Origin: Locusta migratoria
Taxonomy: Eukaryota; Arthropoda; Insecta; Orthoptera; Acrididae
Direction: 5' to 3'
Assembly (NCBI GenBank): GCA_026315105.1
Contig: CM048750.1
Span: 164,700,549-164,764,548, forward strand
Length of the DNA: 64,000 bases
In this document: positions 20,961 to 32,231 of the stretch, piece after piece
Numbering within the stretch: position 1 is the first letter of the stretch
Layout: every line of letters starts with the position of its first letter
Notes under the pieces: generated by a model
What the model was told of the DNA's origin: nothing
The model's input: only the letters and a program-made list of their open reading frames with translations
Database searches by the model: none
Program-made: the position numbers and the translations under genes

Positions 20961-23058
20961 CTGACCATAACTTATTGGTCATGAATTGTAGGCTGAAACT
21001 GAAATAACTGCAGAAAGGTAAGAATATAAGGAGATGGGACCTGGATCAACTGAAGAAACTTGAAGTTCTTGAGAATTTCAGAGGGAGCTTTAGGCAACAA
21101 TTGACAGAAACGGGGGAAAAACAGTAGAGAAAGGATGGATAGCATTAAGAGATGTAATAGTGAAGGGCTGCAGAGGAAAAAATAGGTAGTAAGGCAAGAC
21201 CTACAAAAAAAATCCTTGGATATCACAGGACATTCTAAATTTAAACGATGAAGGAGAAAATATAAATATGCAGCAAATGAAACAGACAAAATGGAGTAAA
21301 GACGACTAAGAAATGAGATTGACAAGAAGTGCAAAATGGCTACGCTGGAGTGGCTAGAAGGCAAATGCAAGGATGTAGAAGAATGTATAAATAGGGGAAA
21401 AGTAGATACAGCCTACAGGAAAATAAGAGATATTTGGAGATAAGAAAAAAAAAACTCTAAGAGTATCAAGATCACAGATGGAAATCCAGTTCTCAGCAAA
21501 GAAGGGAAAGCTGAAAGGTGGAAATATAGAGAGGCTCTACGAAGGAAATGAACTTAGAGGCAGTATTGTAGGAAGGGGGCAAGATGCAGACGAGGATGAA
21601 ATAGGAGATAGTATACTGAGAGAAGAATTTGACAGAGCACTGAAAGACCTAAGTCGAAACAAGGCCCCTGGAGTAGATGACATTCCCTAAGAGCTACTGA
21701 AGTCTCTGGGAGAACCAGCCATGACAAAATTGTTTCACTTGGTGGGTAAGATGTATGAGACAGGCGAAGTTCCCTCATACTTTAAGAAAAATGTTATAAT
21801 CCCCATTCCAAAGAAAGCAGGCGCAGAACTACAGAACCATCATTTTAATAAGTCATTTCATATTTATTTACAGAAGAATGGAAAAGCTGGTAGAAGCAGA
21901 CCTCGGTGAAAATCAGTTTGGGTTCAGAAGAAATGTAGGAACACGAGAGGCAATACTCACTTTACGGCTTATCCTAGAAGACAGATTAAGGAAAGGCAAA
22001 CCTACATTTCTAGCTTTTGTAGATTTGGGGAATGCTTTTGACAACGTTGATTGGAATAAACTCTTTCAAATTCTGAAGTAAGCAGAACTAAAATATAGGG
22101 AGGGTAAGGTTATTTACAACCTGTATAAAAACCAGACAGCGGTTGTCAGAGTTGAAGGGCATGAAAGGGATGCAGTGGTTGGGAAGGGAGTAAGACACGT
22201 TTATAGCCTTTCTCCAATGTTATTCAGTTTGTAAATGGAGCAAGCTATAAAGGAAGGCAAGGAGAAATTTCGAGAAGGAATTAATGTTCAGGGTGAAGAA
22301 TTAAAAGCATTGCGTTTTGCTGACGACATAGTAATTCTCTCAGAGACAGCAAAGGACCCGGAAATGCAGTTGAACAGAATGGACAGTGTGCTGAAAGGTG
22401 CATATAAGATGAACGTTAACAAGAGCAAAACTGGGGTATTGGAGTCTAAGAAAATCAGGCGATGCTGAAAGAATTAGATAACGAAACAATAAAGGAGGTA
22501 GATGTGTTTTGTTACTTGGGCAGTAAAATAACAAATGATGGTCGCAGTAGAGATGATATAAAATGCAGAATGGCAATGGGTAGAAAAGCGTTCTTGAAAC
22601 ATTTGTTAACATCGAATATTGATTTAAGCCTAAGGAAGTCCTTTCTGAAGGCATTTGTGTGGAGTGTTGCCTTGTATGGGAGTGCGGACAGGAAGAGGAT
22701 AGAGGCTTTCGAAATGTCGTGCTACAGACTAATGCTGAAGATTAGGTGGATGGATCGCATAACTAATGAGGAGGCACTAAACAGAATTGGGGAGAAAAGG
22801 AATTTGTGGCATACCTTGACTAAAAGAAGGGATCGATTGGTAGGACACATTCTTAGACATCAAGGAATCGTGAATTTAACATTGGAGGGAAGTGTTTGGG
22901 GTATAAACCGCAGAGGAAGACCAAGAGATACAGTAAGCAGATTCAGACAGATGTAGGTTGCCGTTCTTATGTGGAATGGAAAAGGCTTGCTCAGGATAGG
23001 ATATTGTGGAGAGCTGCATCAAACCAGTCTCCGGACTGAAGACCACAACAGCAACAAC
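20961..23058 (+). pseudogene. RTE-clade LINE, reverse transcriptase (copy 1)
   Basis: The element is truncated in the endonuclease: LLVMNCRLKLK near 20979 is the last endonuclease segment. RT pieces follow in several frames: LKDLSRNKAPGVDDIP (21600-21690), NVIIPIPKK, LGENQFGFRRNVGTREAI, AFVDLGNAFDNVDWNKLF (motif A) and LRFADDIVILSETA with an intact FADD box near 22320. The C-terminal frame 22462-22956 holds CYLGSKITNDGRSRDDIKCR and RRDRLVGHILRHQG. It ends with GACTGAAGACCACAACAGC(AAC)n. The family resembles insect RTE endonuclease-reverse transcriptases. At least five frameshifts or stops, so inactive, but this is the only one of the three copies here whose FADD box is intact. Confidence 0.92.
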
Positions 23059-23237
23059 AGCTTATGGGACTTAACTGCAGGGTCATCAGTCTCTAAAATA
23101 AAAACTGCTTACGAACTGACTTACACTAAAGACAGCACAAACCTCCACGCTCGAGGGAGGATTCGAACCTCCGACACGAGAGGCCACGCGATACACAATG
23201 TGGCACTCCAGACCGCTCGGCTGCTCCCGCGCGGCTA
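23059..23237 (-). repeat. tRNA-derived SINE, family B-like variant
   Basis: Minus-strand head GTAGCCGCGCGGGAGCAGCC, perfect B box AGGTTCGAATCCTCCC, tail GACTGATGACCCTGCAGTTA. It abuts the CAA-rich tail of the RTE copy, suggesting insertion into the tail. The anticodon-arm segment (GTGCCACATTGTGTATCGCG) differs from other family B copies. Confidence 0.85.
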
Positions 23238-23279
23238 CAGCAGTGTCTTAGTAGTAATTACATAAACGTTTTGGAACAT

Positions 23280-24170
23280 GGTGCAATATATGAACGGTTT
23301 GTACCCAGAACTGTATATATCATCTCCTAGTTACTGAAATGTTGTAGAATTGTGTAACTTAGCAGGTGTATATTAATTTGTATAAGTGCTCTATGTCGGT
23401 AAAATCTTTTACGAATACAGTTAGCAGTAATGAAGTAATAGATTATCACCCGATCCTTGATGTAGCTGTATTCCATATGAACTTATCTGTTTATGTCCTC
23501 ATATCTCATGAACTACGTATTGTACAATGATACAATTTCAAAGGTATATACAGCTGTACAAGTGTAAACTGTCTGTAAGATTTCCTGCGTGTAGAAATTG
23601 TAAATTGAAACGTTATATCAAATGCCGTAGTTTTACTCTATGAAGATCAGAAAAGTAGTAACAAGAAACATTTTTTCCATTCAACTTTTTTATGTGGTTG
23701 GCATCGATAAAATGGATAATAAAGATTTTAAATTATGTTTAAACTTTGTTTCAAGTCGCTAAGTACTCTCATTCTCATATAGTGTATGAATAAAGTCTCG
23801 TAGCATGTCGTGAAAGTTTTTTACGACTTCCACTGTATATGACGTCATATTTCCTGAACCGCTTGTCGTATGTGGTTCTTACCCCTACAGTAATTGTTAC
23901 CTCACGCTAACGCATACGTGTACCAAATTTTGTTAAAATCGGTTCAGTGCTTCAGGAGAACATGTTCTACACTATCGCGTGATGCAGTTATTTTCGCCTG
24001 TATAGTTTATAACGTCATGTGTCGTGAACTATGTGTTGTACTTGGTTATTGCAATTACGGCGACCGTTCCCTTGGTTTGAAGGTTAATTACGCAAAATTT
24101 CCTTAAGACTGGATGGTAACTGTAGATTTCTATATAATACGTACACACAAAAACACGGACACTCCGTATC
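23280..24170 (-). repeat. Dispersed repeat family J, minus copy with internal ~170-bp units
   Basis: The reverse complement aligns with 44853-45285: shared landmarks in order are GAGTGTCCGT, AAATCTACAGTT, ACGGTCGCCGTAA, ATAGTTCACG..ATGACGT, ACCGATTT..AAATTTGGTACAC and GTGAGGTAACAATT. Segments recur at about 170-bp spacing inside the element (a gene-free internal tandem). No coding sequence. The ACCGATTT..AAATTTGGTAC words are common in arthropod non-autonomous Helitron-type repeats, but the class is not proven. Confidence 0.65.
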
Positions 24171-24365
24171 TAAAGATTGTGTTTGTTTAGATTAAACAGG
24201 TGAAATTAGTACTAGCAGGATGCGGGAAATATTAAAAGGGCAAATAAGTGATAGTATCTTAGGAGATTTTGTAAAATAAACTAGCGTAACATATAGTTTT
24301 TAGTTTCTTGACTACTTGTAGCAAACTTACATACAGCAAATTGGAATATAATTTCCAAAAAAAGT

Positions 24366-24425
24366 TTCAAATGTTTGTAAAGCTTATGGGACTTAACTGC
24401 CGGGCCAAAAGTCCCTAAACGTATC
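24366..24425 (-). repeat. SINE tail fragment
   Basis: TTTCAAATGTTTGTAAAGCT..GGGACTTAACTGCCGGG matches the 3' end of the family A/B SINEs on the minus strand; the head is missing. Confidence 0.7.
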
Positions 24426-24989
24426 ATTTCCGTACTCTATCAATTTCAATCTCGTTGTTTTCCTAGGCCTTATATTAAGTTGGTTCTAAACCCACATTTA
24501 AAGTAAGAGGTCTGTGAAGTGCATGGTAGAAGGCACTTCCCATTGTACCATCATCTGCGTAAGTAACCCAATCTATACCGCAAGATCCGTCCGTGCGAAA
24601 TAAACCAGTTGTTGACGGAACCGTTAAACATTAACGTTGCTTTCTTCTTTTCTTCCTTCGTTGTATTTTCTCCTTTCCTTCAAGAATCATACCGCAGAGA
24701 TAAATGACGCATTGTCGTCACGCTGTCAATTGAGCATAAGAATTGAAATCATTTGACAAGACAATTTGTATTGCGTTCTTTCATCTTATATTAACAAACT
24801 GGGAATGCTTCGTACTTTATGATTGTGCTTGGGAATTGGACATACACCCTACAATACTTCCTCTAATATATATGCCCATCACTCCCCCATCTCTATAAAT
24901 TGAACCTTCATATTTGTGCTCTTAGGCGTCTGTCTGAATTAGTTAGCTGTAAACCCGCTGTTCCTCTGGTTTTTATTTATTACAATACC
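24426..24989. other. No recognisable feature
   Basis: AT-rich, no motif-bearing frame. Confidence 0.4.
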
Positions 24990-25135
24990 AGCTGAATAAC
25001 CGGCGTTGCCCAGTTATTCATTTATGCATACGACCCTTCAGTTAGTACTTCTGCCCCTTCTCTCTCTACATCTCTGTCCATTTTTTTTAGAAACATGTTA
25101 TGTTTATGGGAGCATATTTACGAAATAAGTCTGTT
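24990..25135 (+). repeat. Dispersed repeat family H, second plus copy
   Basis: AGCTGAATAACCGGCGTTGCC, then TTATTCATTTATGC, TTCTCTCTCTACATCTCTGTCC and TTATGTTTATGGGAGCATAT. It parallels 20372-20540 along its length. Confidence 0.6.
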
Positions 25136-25433
25136 TTGAATAATGTACCAAATAATAATTGCAATATATAACAGTTACTTCTGAGACACACAATTTCTTT
25201 TTATTGCTTAATACTTTCAATCATACAAATTATTTCTCATCGATGTTTTTTGTGGGTACGCCACATCTTCCGTATTTCTTATCCAAAATAAGTGATTGAG
25301 TTATCATTTTCAAGGTTTCGTTCTCCACTAATAACGACAAATACACACATAGTTTATTTATTTTTTCACAAAAAAAACTTTATTTTGAAAAAGAAAATTT
25401 ACTGTTCGTATAATCTAAGTTGGTACCCAGCGA

Positions 25434-25634
25434 GCCGGCCGCGGTGGCCGAGGAGATTGAGGCGCTTCAGTCACGGTCTGCAAAGCCATTACGGTCGGGG
25501 GTTCGAATCCCCCCTCGGGTATGGATATTTGTGCCGTATTTAGTATAAGGTAGTTCATAAGTAGTTTGTAAGTTTAGGGACTGATGACCCCGTAGTCAAG
25601 ACCTATAAGCTTAACAAACATTTGAACATTTGAT
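25434..25634 (+). repeat. tRNA-derived SINE, family A
   Basis: Head GCCGGCCGCGGTGGCCGAGG, intact B box GGGGGTTCGAATCC, tail GGGACTGATGACCCCGTAG. Flanked by a 14-bp duplication TTGG(T/C)ACCCAGCGA at 25420-25433 and 25635-25648 (one mismatch). Confidence 0.94.
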
Positions 25635-25979
25635 TTGGCACCCAGCGAACGATCGTGAATGGGACATGTATTTACGACTGCTCCCATCAGCCACCGCGCC
25701 GAGTTCTACTTAGTTTGCGCGGCAATGTAGAAGGTACCATCTGTTGACAATCTGGTTAACTAACTTGGACAGCTCTTACAGTTGTTTAGATTGTTTTTGC
25801 GGTTATACATGTTGATATACAGCGTAGTTTGTCACGCGATTTCGGTTATATACATAAATGAAACGACGAAAAATATGCAAATAATTTAATTTAGCACAAC
25901 AAGCGCAGCTTATCATGAGATTTATGTTTCACATGTTGTTGCACAACAGCTGTTGGAATTGTTCACTTTGTTCAAGCAA

Positions 25980-26810
25980 GCGTTGTGTACTGCTCGACAG
26001 AACTGAATTACCTTAACGTTCACCATCACAGGTAAGTATAGATTACTACTACAATTTATAATAATTTATTTAACTTTTAATCCCCCGCTACTTTACAGTG
26101 CGTGAAATGTTATTATTATTATTATCATCTTTTATAAATATGTAACAGCATCTGCTATTTCTTTTATGGGATTTAACTACCCTTATTTTACAAACTACTT
26201 ATGAACTAGCTAACACTAAAGACGGCACAAATATCCATGCCCGAGGGGGGATTCGAACCCCCGACCGTAGTGGCCGTGCAGACCGTGACTGGAGCGCCTC
26301 AGTTTCCTCGGCCACCGCGGCCGGCGCCTTTTCTTCAGTACTTTCTTACGTATCTGTGACTTATCAGAATAGAGTGCGAATTATCCGCACAAATCAGCTA
26401 CTTTATCTTCAATAATGATATGGCAACCAATTTTTAAAGTTAACAAAATGCCTTTGTATATCCATTATGGGTTATTTATATATTTTACCTCATCTTTTAC
26501 TTTCAGATGCGACTCGTTGGTTCGCCATGTGCTGATGCTGCAGACGATGGGCGGGGCTTATCCTTTATAACTTGCTGCTTTCTCCCGCTGTTTAGCAGTC
26601 GCTGTTCGCTCACTGCCTCTGCATCAACGGTGAGGAATACTATTTTACTTAATTTTATGGTCATGCATGTCATATATCGTAGATATTATTTTTGTTGTAT
26701 CTGTTTACCTCTCTAGCATTTTGTCTTTTATTTTACAGAAGAATCGGTCTAATGATGTCTCAGAGTAGTTTGAAACCACTCACCCTATTATAAAAATAAA
26801 GTGTAATACG
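25980..26810 (+). other. Candidate small spliced transcript (three exons)
   Basis: A consensus donor CACAG|GTAAGTATAG ends a putative exon at 26031. An acceptor TTTTACTTTCAG ends at 26506 and is followed directly by an ATG. Exon 2 (26507-26629, 123 bp) ends CAACG|GTGAGG; intron 2 is 109 bp and ends TTTATTTTACAG at 26738. The frame continues in phase 0 to a TAG at 26766-26768, giving about 51 residues starting MRLVGSPCADAADD. AATAAA at 26795-26800 follows the stop. Exon 2 translates to a Cys/Ser/Leu-rich segment (FITCCFLPLFSSRCSL). Intron 1 contains a SINE. No homologue is recognised and chance assembly of these signals is possible. Confidence 0.3.
26163..26325 (-). repeat. tRNA-derived SINE, family A (tail truncated)
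   Basis: Minus strand: head GCCGGCCGCGGTGGCCGAGG, B box GGGGGTTCGAATCC, then GGATATTTGTGCCGTCTTTAG. The last part of the tail is degraded (TATGGGATTTAACTACCC). No clear duplication. Confidence 0.88.
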
Positions 26811-26819
26811 ATTTTGGGA

Positions 26820-27190
26820 ACGTGACCGCTATTTTGATTCTGAGCCATGTGCATAATTCACGTTACATCATAATTTGTGTAAGGAGTTTGTTTTCAATAA
26901 TTATGGCAGAAATTGTGAATGTGCATAGCGTGTACAGTTTATGGTACAGAGTACCTTACTCCTATCTGGATTCAGCGATTACCATGAAGTTTGGCAGCTA
27001 TGTATCTGTTACACAGGAGATGAACAGAGACGGACAGGGAGAGAGGAGGAGATGATGCAGGAACCAACAAATGTAGGTAGATGAAGGATGGTGGAGAAGA
27101 TGGACAGACAGAGAAAGGAGACAAAATGGATTAGTTGGATACTGGAATGAATAAGTTTCCGATCAGTGCCACGTTTTCTGCTAGCTAATA
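26820..27190 (-). repeat. Dispersed repeat family H, minus copy
   Basis: The reverse complement reads AGCTAGCAGAAAACGTGGCA..ATTCATTCCAG, then the pyrimidine-rich TTTCTCTGTCTGTCCATC and TCCGTCTCTGTTCATCTCC, then GATACATAGCTGCCAAACTT. Same order as other copies; the plus strand is seen as a purine-rich stretch at 27000-27200. Confidence 0.55.
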
Positions 27191-27837
27191 CAGAGAGAAG
27201 CGTAAGAGGACGAATAGAGGGAATAGGCGTATATATTTTTTTCTACTAGAGAAGGTGGACATGGACATTAGGAAATTGAAGGAGATTCGGAAAGGTAATC
27301 AGAGAGGCAGGGGACTGGATGGGTGGACAGAAGAGGTGGGGTGACGAGTTGAACACAAAGAAAGATTGTGGTAAGCAAATACCTGAAAATACCCAAAGTG
27401 TAAGTAGACGCGTCTAGATCACCAGAAGGTTTCAGATCAAAACAGCACTCTACAGGGACGGATCTTAGAATCCCAAAAATTAGAAAAGAAAAATACTTTT
27501 AGCACAAGTAAAACCGCGAGATAGAACGTGCAACCATTCGTCCTACTCAGGAGAATGATATCTAGCTAATAATCAAGTTTACAGAATCCTACAGTACTTC
27601 GCGGGATTGTATCACAAAAAAGTTGGGAAAAATTACAATTTCGGAAAAAAGAGACGCGAGATATGATGTGTAACGATTCAGTCTACAAAGGGGAAGAAGA
27701 GAAATCTAATAGGAATAACTATGGTATAGAACACGCTATTTGCCATACACTTGGGGCAGCGAGTACGGAAGTTATAAGTTTAGAAGAACCAAAACCCGGG
27801 GGAAATTACCACGTACTAGAAATCACTACAGTTAAGC
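27191..27837. other. No recognisable feature
   Basis: Purine-rich at the left, otherwise featureless; a 66-codon frame at 27663 runs into the SINE and is not considered a gene. Confidence 0.4.
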
Positions 27838-28028
27838 CACGGCGGAGAGGCCGAAAGCGTTGAGGTGCTATGCTACGATGCGCGAGGCGGTTCCGGTCGG
27901 GGGTTCGGATCCCCCCTCGGGCATGGATGTTTGTACCGTCTTTGGTATAAGCTAGTTCATAAGTAGTTTGTAAGTTTAGGGACTTATGAACCCGTCGCTA
28001 AGTCCCATAAGCTCTACAAACATTTCAA
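27838..28028 (+). repeat. tRNA-derived SINE, family A, divergent head
   Basis: The tail and B box (GGGGGTTCGGATCC) are family A, but the head reads GGCGGAGAGGCCGAAAGCG and the variable-arm segment differs from other copies. Flanked by a 14-bp duplication CACTACA(GT/TC)TAAGC at 27824-27837 and 28029-28042, two mismatches. Confidence 0.88.
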
Positions 28029-28323
28029 CACTACATCTAAGCAAGGTTATAATTAAGAACTCGTGCGCAGAGGGTAATGGAGTAATCTGAAGGCTTTATC
28101 TCATACCGCCCGCGTGTTCTATGAACAAAGGGCAGACACCAGAATAAAGTTCCCGAAAAACATCAAATTTACCGACCAAATGAACATGAATAACATTTTA
28201 AAATGTGGTAACGTTGTAAGGAAGGACTATACAGTCAGGGAATACAAGGATTCTGTTAACGGACATCAGTGAGGTCGCGAAATTAAACTTCGGCAAAATT
28301 CATGAAATTGGCAATTCATAACG

Positions 28324-28370
28324 AAATAAAATAAAATAAAATAAAATAAAATAAAATAAAATAAAATAAA
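28324..28370 (+). repeat. (AAATA)n microsatellite
   Basis: About nine perfect AAATA units, shortly upstream of PLE copy 3. Confidence 0.95.
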
Positions 28371-28439
28371 TATGTCAAAATTTCAGATCAAATTGGTAGA
28401 AATTACAGGCCTGCATTTTACAATACAAACAATATTTCT

Positions 28440-29045
28440 ATGTATTTATTCAATAGTAAGGACAAAATTCAACCCGTATCACAGAGTGGTGTATACAAGA
28501 TCACATGCAAACATTGTGGGAAACTGTATGTTGGTGAGTCTGGCAAGGCTGTAGCTATTAGATTATCAGAACATGAGAGAAGCTGGAGGTTAAAAAAGAC
28601 AGATTCAACCTTCGCTGAACATCTGCTCAGGGAAGGCCATGATTATGATGTAAACTGTGAGATTCTACATCCCCTGAAGAAAAGCAGAAAGATGGCTCTA
28701 CTGGAAATATTGGAAATCAATAAACATTTGGCTCAGGATGCTAGTTTAGTATTAAACGATCAAATCCAGTTCCCCTCTACACCTCTACTGAAATAAGCTT
28801 TTTTCAACCTTCCTTTCCAACAAAAATAATCCTATTAGTTTTGATTCTTTACACATATTTATTATATTTTTATATAAATATTAATAACTCTCATAAATAA
28901 GTATTTGCGATGAACTTTCCTGTGAAGTATCGATTGTCTGTGATAACATCTTTGTAAATCTTAACATCTTTGAAAACATGTGTACTACATTCAGTTGTCA
29001 CCTGATGATGGCCTAAGAAGCCGAAAGCCGGTTTGTGACCAATAA
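28440..29045 (+). pseudogene. Penelope-like element, GIY-YIG endonuclease tail (PLE copy 3)
   Basis: The frame 28440-28796 (118 codons) is an almost complete GIY-YIG domain: QSGVYKITCKHCGKLYVGES, a conserved Arg and EH (IRLSEHERSWRLKK), AEHLLREGHDYDVNCEILHP and MALLEILEINKHLAQDASLV. GIY has become GVY and YIG is YVG, both seen in the family. It is intact as a frame, but no RT lies upstream, so the element is 5'-truncated. It differs enough from copies 1 and 2 to be another PLE lineage. The 3' region is AT-rich and ends with a well-formed hammerhead-like motif. Confidence 0.92.
28995..29042 (+). ncRNA. Hammerhead ribozyme candidate at PLE copy 3 3' end
   Basis: CTGATGA at 29002-29008 and GAAA at 29023-29026 are both exact. 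Stem II is GGC/GCC with a bulged U. Stem I pairs GTCAC (28997-29001) with GTGAC (29035-29039), extendable by TT with AA. Stem III is minimal, with a CCGG palindromic loop as described for PLE hammerheads, and TT precedes the expected cleavage point near 29034/29035. All core positions are present, so this is the best candidate for activity. Confidence 0.7.
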
Positions 29046-29940
29046 CAAAGTTTTGCAGAACATCAGGAAGTTGTTCCTTTTTTATATTATTTTCAACTTA
29101 CTACTGAATCCGAACAAAATTTAGCCAAGTGCTCAAAACAGAGCCAACACCAAGAAGCAAACTTGCCCCGGAAGAGACCAGACGACTCTTGGCTGCCCAC
29201 ATGGTCGCTACTCTCCAGCTGCCTACAGTGGAGGGGGAACCTCTCCAAAGTGTTTAGCCGGCTCAGGTAGGAAAACTTAACGTGCACACCGAACAAGGGA
29301 AGTCAATGAGGGCTTCACTAAGCATCTTTGCTAAAGTTTTGCCTCTGGTCGGCAGTTGGCAGAACTTCAAAACCACCAGATGCACTTCAGCCGTGCTGTC
29401 TGAACCAGCAGACCACAAGAGCACCCAGGCGCGGCTAACGCTTGTTTAAACTGTTTTGTACACAAGTCCCAATCATTCTACGCAAGTTGGGTCACTGGGA
29501 ACATATCATAGTATACGCCATCACAAACACAAAAAATAGACATTTAAAATTATAAAACTCAACGAAATTATTCCATATTTTGGACAAATAATATCTTGTA
29601 CATCTGGTATCTCGCATAGTGCAAATGGAGCGTCTCACTACACTCAGAAATATGTCTGAAGTCCATCAACATTTTTTTACTGGGGATAAAATAAATGTAA
29701 CATGCTATATGGACGTGTTTCAACATTGCTCACCGAAATTTTGTTAACTCAAGACATAATTTAACCTGTCACTTCTCTAGTCATCCTTGAGAGTATATCT
29801 AGAAGAAAGGGAGCATTTGCGCTCGTGATTTTAACTCTGACGTATTTAAAAAAATTATTTTAGTTGTTTTATTATTGACAATCCATCATGATAAGTGAAC
29901 CTAGGACATTCCCATATCAACAACGACGATGATTCCCGGT
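29046..29940. other. No recognisable gene
   Basis: Moderate GC to 29450 then AT-rich. No domain on either strand. Confidence 0.4.
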
Positions 29941-29990
29941 TTCATGAAGTAAGAGCATCTGATGATGTTAGTTCTTCTGAAACTCGTTAT
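29940..29990 (+). ncRNA. Hammerhead-like boxes within a short hairpin
   Basis: CTGATGA at 29959-29965 and GAAA at 29979-29982, with weak stem II. The surrounding CGGTTTCATGAAG and CTTCTGAAACTCG are nearly reverse complementary, giving a small foldback around the boxes. Confidence 0.3.
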
Positions 29991-29999
29991 GAAATGTAA

Positions 30000-30684
30000 T
30001 AAAATAGTTTCAACATAAGCAGTCTTGGCAAGCCATATATGAAACACCTAACATTGGGTGTGGGATTGTTGCGTTAGAATAATGTTTTCTATTGAACATA
30101 CCGTTATCCAAAGTAAGTCACATGTAACATTTCTGACATGGATGGTAGAGGATTCTTCTAAAACCAATTCAGCGAGGGGCACTGAAGGAAAAGAATTCAA
30201 TTTAAATGATTGACTTATTCACGAAGAAGAATATTGCACACTTAAAAGCAGAATACTTCCAAGTTTTATACTCTTTTCACAAAACATTTCAAGTCAGGTC
30301 TTTTGCTTGGCATGATGTTGAAATAGAAGGAAATGACCACGGTCGCAGCCTGATTGTCTTAAGAGGAAATGTGTTATATTTAGAACAATGAGTGTCTGTC
30401 ACGAAAGAGAGAAAGACACTAACTTTTGCACGAAATTTACTACTGAACTGACTCCTACCCAGCGCAAGGCATAACAATGTAATTTCAGTGGCTGCAGGAG
30501 CTGCAATACATTGCCAAGCTGTGCGTGTAGACTGCCTCGAGGCTGCTACGTCTGGAGTGGATGTGTTACGGTGCAAGTGTGTGTACAGACGCACTGGTGG
30601 TCAGAAGAAATGACAAATTTTCTCCTGCTCTGAAAGAAGTGCAGCAAAAGTGCGAAGCACATCACTATCGGAAATCGTAATGTT
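30000..30684. other. No recognisable feature
   Basis: Short frames on both strands show no motif. Confidence 0.4.
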
Positions 30685-30731
30685 GCCCGGGTGTTTATTT
30701 ATTCCATACTCACGCAGACCATTGCCAATCC

Positions 30732-30768
<37 letters not shown>

Positions 30769-31130
30769 GCCTCCTTGCCCCCTCTCGGCAAATCATTTCT
30801 GCCCCCACCATCCCTTCCATCTCCTCGTCCAATGTCTGTCCAATCCGCTTTCCAGTACATCTCCACTCAACACTATTAATGAAAACTCACTTGATGGTCA
30901 ACTATGCAAAATTCCTTAGGTATCTCTCGGATTCTTAGCTCCGACCATACGGAGTTTTAGGTAAACAGTGACTTTTCTCTTGTTTTGAAAGTTACGAGAG
31001 CAAAATTTTCATCAGTCGGAACGTAACTGTGGATTTGTAAGAATTACAAACTAAAGACGAAGACACAAAGAAATACTTCTTTATGAATAAAGAAAGAAAA
31101 ATATGAAAATCTGTTACTCCTATTCTCGAG
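30685..31130 (+). repeat. Dispersed repeat family H, copy with (CT)n core
   Basis: GGGTGTTTATTTATTCCATAC, CGCAGACCATTGCCAAT, an uninterrupted (CT)n run at 30737-30763, CCATCTCCTCGTCC and later TATGCAAAATTCCTTAGG. It has the same arrangement as 20372 and 62340 (minus). Confidence 0.45.
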
Positions 31131-31182
31131 TTGTCGTATTAACATTATAATGCATCAGTTGATTAGCGGTGTAACCATTTTG

Positions 31183-31350
31183 GCCGCGGCACATTAGCCG
31201 TGCGCACTGGGGCGCCGTGCTGCGGTGCGAGCGGCCGTTCGCCCTTCGACGTGGGAGTTTGTGTTGTCTTTAGCTTAGCTTACCTTTAAGTAGTTTGTAA
31301 GCTACCGACTAATGGCCAAGCAGTAGTGCCATAGATTTACAAAAATTTCA
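31183..31350 (+). repeat. tRNA-derived SINE, family B (decayed)
   Basis: Head GGCCGCGGCACATTAGCCGTG, GTGCTGCGGTGCGAGCGG, tail TTGTCTTTAGCTTAGCTTAC and GTAAGCTACCGACTAATGGCC. The B box has been lost (CGTTCGCCCTTCGACG). Confidence 0.7.
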
Positions 31351-31973
31351 TTGTTTTTCCTTGTACCCGACTTTCTTCTCATGGCTGCAGGGCCCAAACA
31401 GTTGTTTGGCGGATTGCCTTTCGAGGGTATAATTGACATTGGGTTTTAGATATTCCTTTCAACTTTGTAGCTATTTCTTTGGGTGTTTCCTATTTTCATT
31501 TTTTTTTACTAAATAAACTCCGTATCGACGAGAACCACACATAAAACCTTATCCGTACTAAAGTAACACTAACATAAACTACCTTCTGCAGGCAGATAAA
31601 GACCAGAAAATAAAACGGACAAAACTCAATCTGACAGTGCATGAGGTTGTACACATATATCTGCACTGGTTCGTATGTAAGAGTAGCAGTTCTTCGCGCA
31701 ATCATACAACACTAAGGCGTAAACATTGTTTTCCTGCGTGTGCATACAATTAATAAAAGCTGTTGCACCTGATGACACTGAAAACACATGTTAAGGCTCA
31801 CATCAGCCCGAAGTGAGGTGAATGAAATCAAGAACGAAGCTTGGCTGCCAAACAAATGCGTTTCCTCTAATCTGATCTTCTCCTCGATGCCATAGCAATG
31901 GCATGACTTACAGCAGAATTTGGACAATGGATGGAACCTAGTCCCCCGCCTCTCTAACATTATAGCAAGAGAG

Positions 31974-31974
<1 letters not shown>
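31351..31974. other. No recognisable feature
   Basis: CACCTGATGACACTGAAAAC near 31766-31785 contains CTGATGA and GAAA but with only four bases between them. Confidence 0.35.

Positions 31975-32013
<39 letters not shown>
31975..32013 (+). repeat. (CT)n microsatellite
   Basis: About nineteen CT units, followed by an AT-rich patch. Confidence 0.9.
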
Positions 32014-32021
<8 letters not shown>

Positions 32022-32231
32022 CTTTTTATTTAGTTATTTATTTATTTTATTTTAATTAATTACTTTATTTTTTTAGTAATCTTGACTTCCTACACTATTG
32101 TAAGAAATTACGGCGAATATCCATCACTTGGGAATCAGGAGGAATTTCGTCTCCTTGGGAGGCTGTCGTTTAATATACTATCTATGACTTACTATGGCAG
32201 CTCCCTTTGGCTATTCATACATCGATTACGA

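Noticed and set aside
22340..22654. Minus-strand 104-codon frame inside the RTE LINE
   Set aside because: It is the shadow of the RT on the plus strand.
31766..31785. Hammerhead-like CTGATGA...GAAA
   Set aside because: Only four bases separate the boxes, so no stem II can form, and no repeat partner was found.
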